NCBI GenBank assembly: GCA_003136295.1 | Contig: PLDZ01000235.1 | Coordinates: forward strand, 15,879-24,016 | DNA: 8,138 bases | DNA from: Candidatus Dormiibacterota bacterium | Lineage (GTDB): Bacteria; Chloroflexota; Dormibacteria; Aeolococcales; Aeolococcaceae | Reading direction: 5' to 3' | Shown: positions 6,422-8,138 of the stretch, in pieces | Layout: each line of letters opens with the position of its first letter | How positions within the stretch are numbered: the first letter of the stretch is position 1 | Program-made: the position numbers and the translations under genes | Notes under the pieces: model-generated | The model's database searches: none | Told to the model about the DNA's origin: nothing | Seen by the model: the letters and a program-made list of their open reading frames with translations, nothing else

Positions 6422-6682
6422 CCTGGGTTTCCCCCGGTCGCGACTGCTGTCAAGCCATGTTGACGGGCCGACCGCTACCCTTCGCCTCGCGGCCCAGATG
6501 CTACGCGCTGTGACTCATGGTGTCCACGAGCGCAACCGGCATGTGACACCGGGAACTGCCCCGCACCCCTGGCTGGGATCTCGAGGCCGGTATGCAGCGA
6601 CGGTCTGCCATCGGACAGACGCCGACCGATCACTCGGCGCAGGCTTCGATCGGGGAAAGGGATTCATACAAGGGCGGACGCA
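6422..6682. promoter_or_regulatory. divergent intergenic region between the Crp/Fnr-type and zinc-ribbon genes
   Basis: These 261 bp have no convincing gene on either strand. On the minus strand a perfect TTGACA lies at 6453-6448, but no good -10 follows at 17 nt. TGTGAC occurs twice in direct orientation (6509-6514 and 6542-6547). GGTGTC (6519-6524) and GACACC (6545-6550) are inverted around a 20-bp spacer. GTCTG (6603-6607) and CAGAC (6616-6620) form a small inverted repeat ahead of the zinc-ribbon gene. No clear plus-strand promoter was found. Confidence 0.4.
6671..6674 (+). promoter_or_regulatory. ribosome binding site of the zinc-ribbon gene
   Basis: AGGG lies 8 nt before ATG 6683 and is the main reason for choosing that start. 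Confidence 0.5.
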
Positions 6683-6967
6683 ATGACCACAAACCTTCCT
6701 GGTATTCCTGCTCTCCGATGCGTTGGGTGCGGGGGCGACCGGTTCATACCGCTGACCTTCCCGCGACTCCGAAAGGCGAACTGGATCGACCCGGTGCTTC
6801 GCCCCACCGCGAAGTGCGTGACGTGCGGACAGTGCTACTTCGGCGCACCCAACCTACCAATCAGCCCGACTGCGTCTGCTCTGCCACGCGAAGACGATGG
6901 CAGCGCGGTGATATCACTCCGCGGGCGTCCAACGCTTGGGGTCGCCGGTCCTGTCCGCTTGCGCTGA
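6683..6967 (+). CDS. small zinc-ribbon-like protein of unknown function
   Basis: The protein is 94 residues with two CxxC pairs, Cys13-x2-Cys16 and Cys45-x2-Cys48, the pattern of a four-cysteine zinc ribbon; Cys51 is an extra cysteine. Between the pairs are GGDRFIPLTFP and a basic stretch (RLRKANW). After the second pair comes a tail of about 45 residues that looks disordered (PISPTASALPREDDG). Small proteins of this shape are common in high-GC bacteria and mostly uncharacterised; DNA, RNA or protein binding are all possible. The gene stands alone on its strand and its stop is 9 bp from the stop of the convergent helix-turn-helix gene. I do not recognise a named family. Support for coding comes from the paired CxxC motifs and the ribosome site. 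Confidence 0.7.
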   Translation: MTTNLPGIPALRCVGCGGDRFIPLTFPRLRKANWIDPVLRPTAKCVTCGQCYFGAPNLPISPTASALPREDDGSAVISLRGRPTLGVAGPVRLR

Positions 6968-6976
6968 CGTCCTGGG

Positions 6977-7273
6977 CTACGCTTCGGCCTTCGGTTTGAG
7001 GAGCGCCTCATCCGTCCCCGCCGCGGCCCGCTCATCACTGATGCGGTTTCGCGTGTCATCCTCACCGATCGGGCGCGCCGCGGCCTTGCGCGGACGACCG
7101 GGAGGACGGCGTCCCCGCAGGAAGGTGTCCACGTCGTCGAGGTAGACGCCCCAGACCGGTCCGACCTTGATCCCGAACAGTCGCCGGCTGGCGAGCAGGC
7201 GACGCACGTACGCGGGCGAGGCATTCAGCCTGGCGGCAGCTTCGACGACAGAGAGTGGATGGGAGCTTGTAAT
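6977..7273 (-). CDS. small helix-turn-helix (excisionase/MerR-like) protein with AT-hook-like tail; non-standard start
   Basis: The frame ends at TAG 6979-6977 and is open back to an in-frame stop at 7288. It encodes a helix-turn-helix of the excisionase/MerR type: LSVVEAAARLNASPAYVRRLL, then a wing with LFGIKVGPVWGVYLDDVDTFL. An AT-hook-like PPGRPRK segment and a charged, probably disordered tail follow. Such proteins bind DNA as small regulators, excisionases or accessory factors. No ATG, GTG or TTG lies ahead of the helix-turn-helix. The first normal start, GTG 7207, would cut the domain in half and leave 76 residues. ATT at 7273 gives 98 residues beginning ITSSHPLSVVEAAA, which looks like a natural N-terminus, so I place the start there with low certainty. 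Another possibility is a gene that has lost its start codon. No integrase or phage gene is nearby. Confidence 0.65.
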   Translation of the reverse strand: MTSSHPLSVVEAAARLNASPAYVRRLLASRRLFGIKVGPVWGVYLDDVDTFLRGRRPPGRPRKAAARPIGEDDTRNRISDERAAAGTDEALLKPKAEA

Positions 7274-7282
7274 CGCCTCACA

Positions 7283-7311
7283 ATACTAGCACGTCGACGC
7301 AACAATTTATA
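7283..7311 (-). promoter_or_regulatory. candidate promoter elements for the helix-turn-helix gene
   Basis: Two -10-like boxes lie on the minus strand: TATAAAT (7311-7305) and TAGTAT (7288-7283). The nearer one would start transcription about 3 nt before ATT 7273, giving a nearly leaderless mRNA. GAGG (7279-7276) is too close to ATT to act as a normal ribosome site. The palindrome CGTCGACG (7292-7299) sits between the two boxes. No good -35 box is seen for either. Confidence 0.35.
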
Positions 7312-7320
7312 GCGCAACCC

Positions 7321-7329
7321 TGGTATGTT
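7321..7329 (+). promoter_or_regulatory. candidate extended -10 promoter for the SnoaL-like gene
   Basis: TGGTATGTT has the extended -10 form TGn followed by TATGTT (4 of 6). It would start transcription near 7336 and give a 5' leader of about 128 nt. No matching -35 is present. I saw no strong hairpin or riboswitch in the leader (7336-7463). Confidence 0.35.
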
Positions 7330-7451
7330 GTGATGGTTCCAGGACTGAGGCGAGAGCCTTCTAGGCGTAGGTCGGGGCAGCCCATCGGGGTTTGCCGTCC
7401 GGCTCCTTCAAGCCCTTCTCTTGGCCCTCCGCATTCGTGCTCATCCCACGG

Positions 7452-7456
7452 GGAGG
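7452..7456 (+). promoter_or_regulatory. strong ribosome binding site of the SnoaL-like gene
   Basis: GGAGG lies 7 nt before ATG 7464, within a purine run (7450-7461). It fixes the start at 7464 rather than an upstream in-frame start at 7392, which would add 24 residues unlike the family. Confidence 0.8.
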
Positions 7457-7463
7457 AAGAGTC

Positions 7464-7901
7464 ATGACAGAGGTACGCGAGAGCGCCGCCCGTTTCATCA
7501 AGGCGTTCAACGCCCACGACGAGGACGCGATGCGCGGGCTCACCCATCCCAACGCCACCTTCACCGCCCCGGGCGATGTTCACCTGCGCGGAGTGGAGGC
7601 GACCGGCTACGCGATGCAGTGGTTGAAAGCCTGCCCTGACGGCAAGTTGACCGTCCGGAACGAACTGATCAGCGGCCAATGGGTCGTCGACGAAGTGACG
7701 TTTGAAGGGTCGCATCGGGGTCCGTTGGCGAGCCCGGTGGTGGGCATTGTCGCGGCAACCGGCAAGCGGATTGCGATCAAGGCTGTCCTGATCACGCGCT
7801 ACGAGAGCGACCTCGCGCTGGAAGCGCGAATCTGCTTCGACCAAGTCGACGTCCTCACCCAGCTGGGCGTCATGCCGGCGCTGGCAGTAGCGGCGGTCTG
7901 A
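7464..7901 (+). CDS. SnoaL-like/ester cyclase, NTF2-fold protein
   Basis: The protein is 145 residues, the usual size for a single NTF2-like cone-shaped domain. The N-terminal helix (VRESAARFIKAFNAHDEDAMRGL) leads into THPNATFTAPGDVHLRGVEA and a helix with YAMQWLKACPD. The beta strands that follow contain VTFEGSHRG, IAIKAVLITRYE and ARICFDQVDVLTQLGVMP. The last of these is the typical ending of SnoaL-like ester cyclase-annotated proteins. SnoaL itself closes a polyketide ring by intramolecular aldol reaction, but most stand-alone relatives have unknown substrates. No polyketide synthase or other biosynthetic gene is visible nearby, so a ring-closing role is not supported here. The gene has a strong ribosome site and probably its own promoter in the AT-rich gap shared with the helix-turn-helix gene. 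It appears intact and cytoplasmic. Confidence 0.85.
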   Translation: MTEVRESAARFIKAFNAHDEDAMRGLTHPNATFTAPGDVHLRGVEATGYAMQWLKACPDGKLTVRNELISGQWVVDEVTFEGSHRGPLASPVVGIVAATGKRIAIKAVLITRYESDLALEARICFDQVDVLTQLGVMPALAVAAV

Positions 7902-8138
7902 TCGCCGCCCGAGACGGCCAAACAAAAGAACGTGATGCCCAATCAGACCAAATCGACGCGGCAGCGACTCGTGGAGCGGCAGTCGGCTCAATACGTGAAC
8001 GATTCGGAATTGCCTTTCACCGCGCCGCCAACCCCGTCTCGAGTGGTGAAGACGTCGTCAACTGCATCGCCCACCTCATGGCCGATCGATCGCCCCAGGA
8101 GTGGCACGAAGCCGAGTTGACCCGAGGACCGTCTCGGT
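7902..8138. other. unresolved right edge: competing open frames on both strands
   Basis: No gene here can be called firmly. On the minus strand a frame enters from beyond 8138 and stops at TGA 7990-7988; its 49 codons read like a C-terminus (GFVPLLGRSIGHEVGDAVDDVF, ending SESFTY). On the plus strand, frame 2 is open from 7706 to the edge and includes GEDVVNCIAHLMADRSPQEW, but it has no ATG, GTG or TTG before ATG 8075. A third plus frame from ATG 7935 gives 61 residues without a ribosome site and is the least convincing. Third-position GC is similar (about 67-69%) in the two main candidates. Confidence 0.3.

Noticed and set aside
6509..6526. A standard Crp site (TGTGA-N6-TCACA) upstream of the Crp/Fnr-type gene
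   Set aside because: The second half does not match TCACA; only single half-sites are present.
7278..7991. A 237-codon minus-strand open frame
   Set aside because: It is antisense to the SnoaL-like gene, which has a strong ribosome site and a family-like ending. The antisense translation has no recognisable domain.
7935..8120. A 61-residue gene from ATG 7935
   Set aside because: It has no ribosome binding site, a Ser/Thr/Pro-rich translation and no family, and competing frames in the same stretch look better.
1..8138. CRISPR array, insertion sequence, tRNA, phage or toxin-antitoxin module
   Set aside because: I saw no regularly spaced repeats, terminal inverted repeats, transposase motifs, tRNA cloverleaf or toxin-antitoxin pair. 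The small convergent genes do not have a toxin-antitoxin layout.

Overview
The window is chromosomal DNA from a high-GC bacterium. Codons strongly prefer G or C at the third position, and GTG and leaderless-type starts look frequent. The gene families (a PLD protein, PAP2 proteins, DUF1801, a DUF1206 fragment, a SnoaL-like protein) and their sequence style fit Actinomycetota best. A high-GC Chloroflexota-like soil or freshwater lineage is also possible. No rRNA, tRNA, insertion sequence, CRISPR array or phage gene is visible, so this reads as ordinary chromosome carrying small accessory genes.

Layout. Bases 1-1155 hold the 3' part of a GGDEF-EAL (cyclic-di-GMP) protein that enters from the left. 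A small DUF1801 protein follows on the same strand (1222-1626). Convergent with it are two coupled minus-strand genes: a PAP2 membrane phosphatase (3754-3038) and a phospholipase-D-superfamily protein (3029-1632), which form a likely phospholipid-metabolism operon. A second PAP2 gene (3814-4560) diverges from the first across only 59 bp. That gap holds a TATAAT box so close to the minus-strand start that its mRNA is probably leaderless. Directly after the second PAP2 stop, and in the same frame, lies the last third of a DUF1206-type membrane protein (4561-4770).

On the minus strand come an aquaporin-family channel (5579-4767) with both NPA boxes changed to NPV and, upstream of it, a Crp/Fnr-type regulator (6421-5666). 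A non-coding stretch of about 260 bp separates this regulator from a small plus-strand zinc-ribbon protein (6683-6967). Convergent with that is a small helix-turn-helix protein with an AT-hook-like tail (about 7273-6977), whose reading frame has no ATG, GTG or TTG ahead of its DNA-binding domain. An AT-rich divergent promoter region leads to a SnoaL-like/ester-cyclase protein (7464-7901). The last 237 bases are ambiguous: one open frame on each strand could be a gene running off the right edge.

Functional picture. Much of the middle is envelope biology: two PAP2 proteins, a PLD protein, a DUF1206 remnant and a membrane channel, with a Crp/Fnr regulator beside the channel. I found no clear multi-gene novel defence or biosynthetic system. 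The most unusual items are the double-NPV channel, the PAP2/DUF1206 in-frame junction, the small regulator without a normal start codon, and the compact divergent PAP2 promoter.
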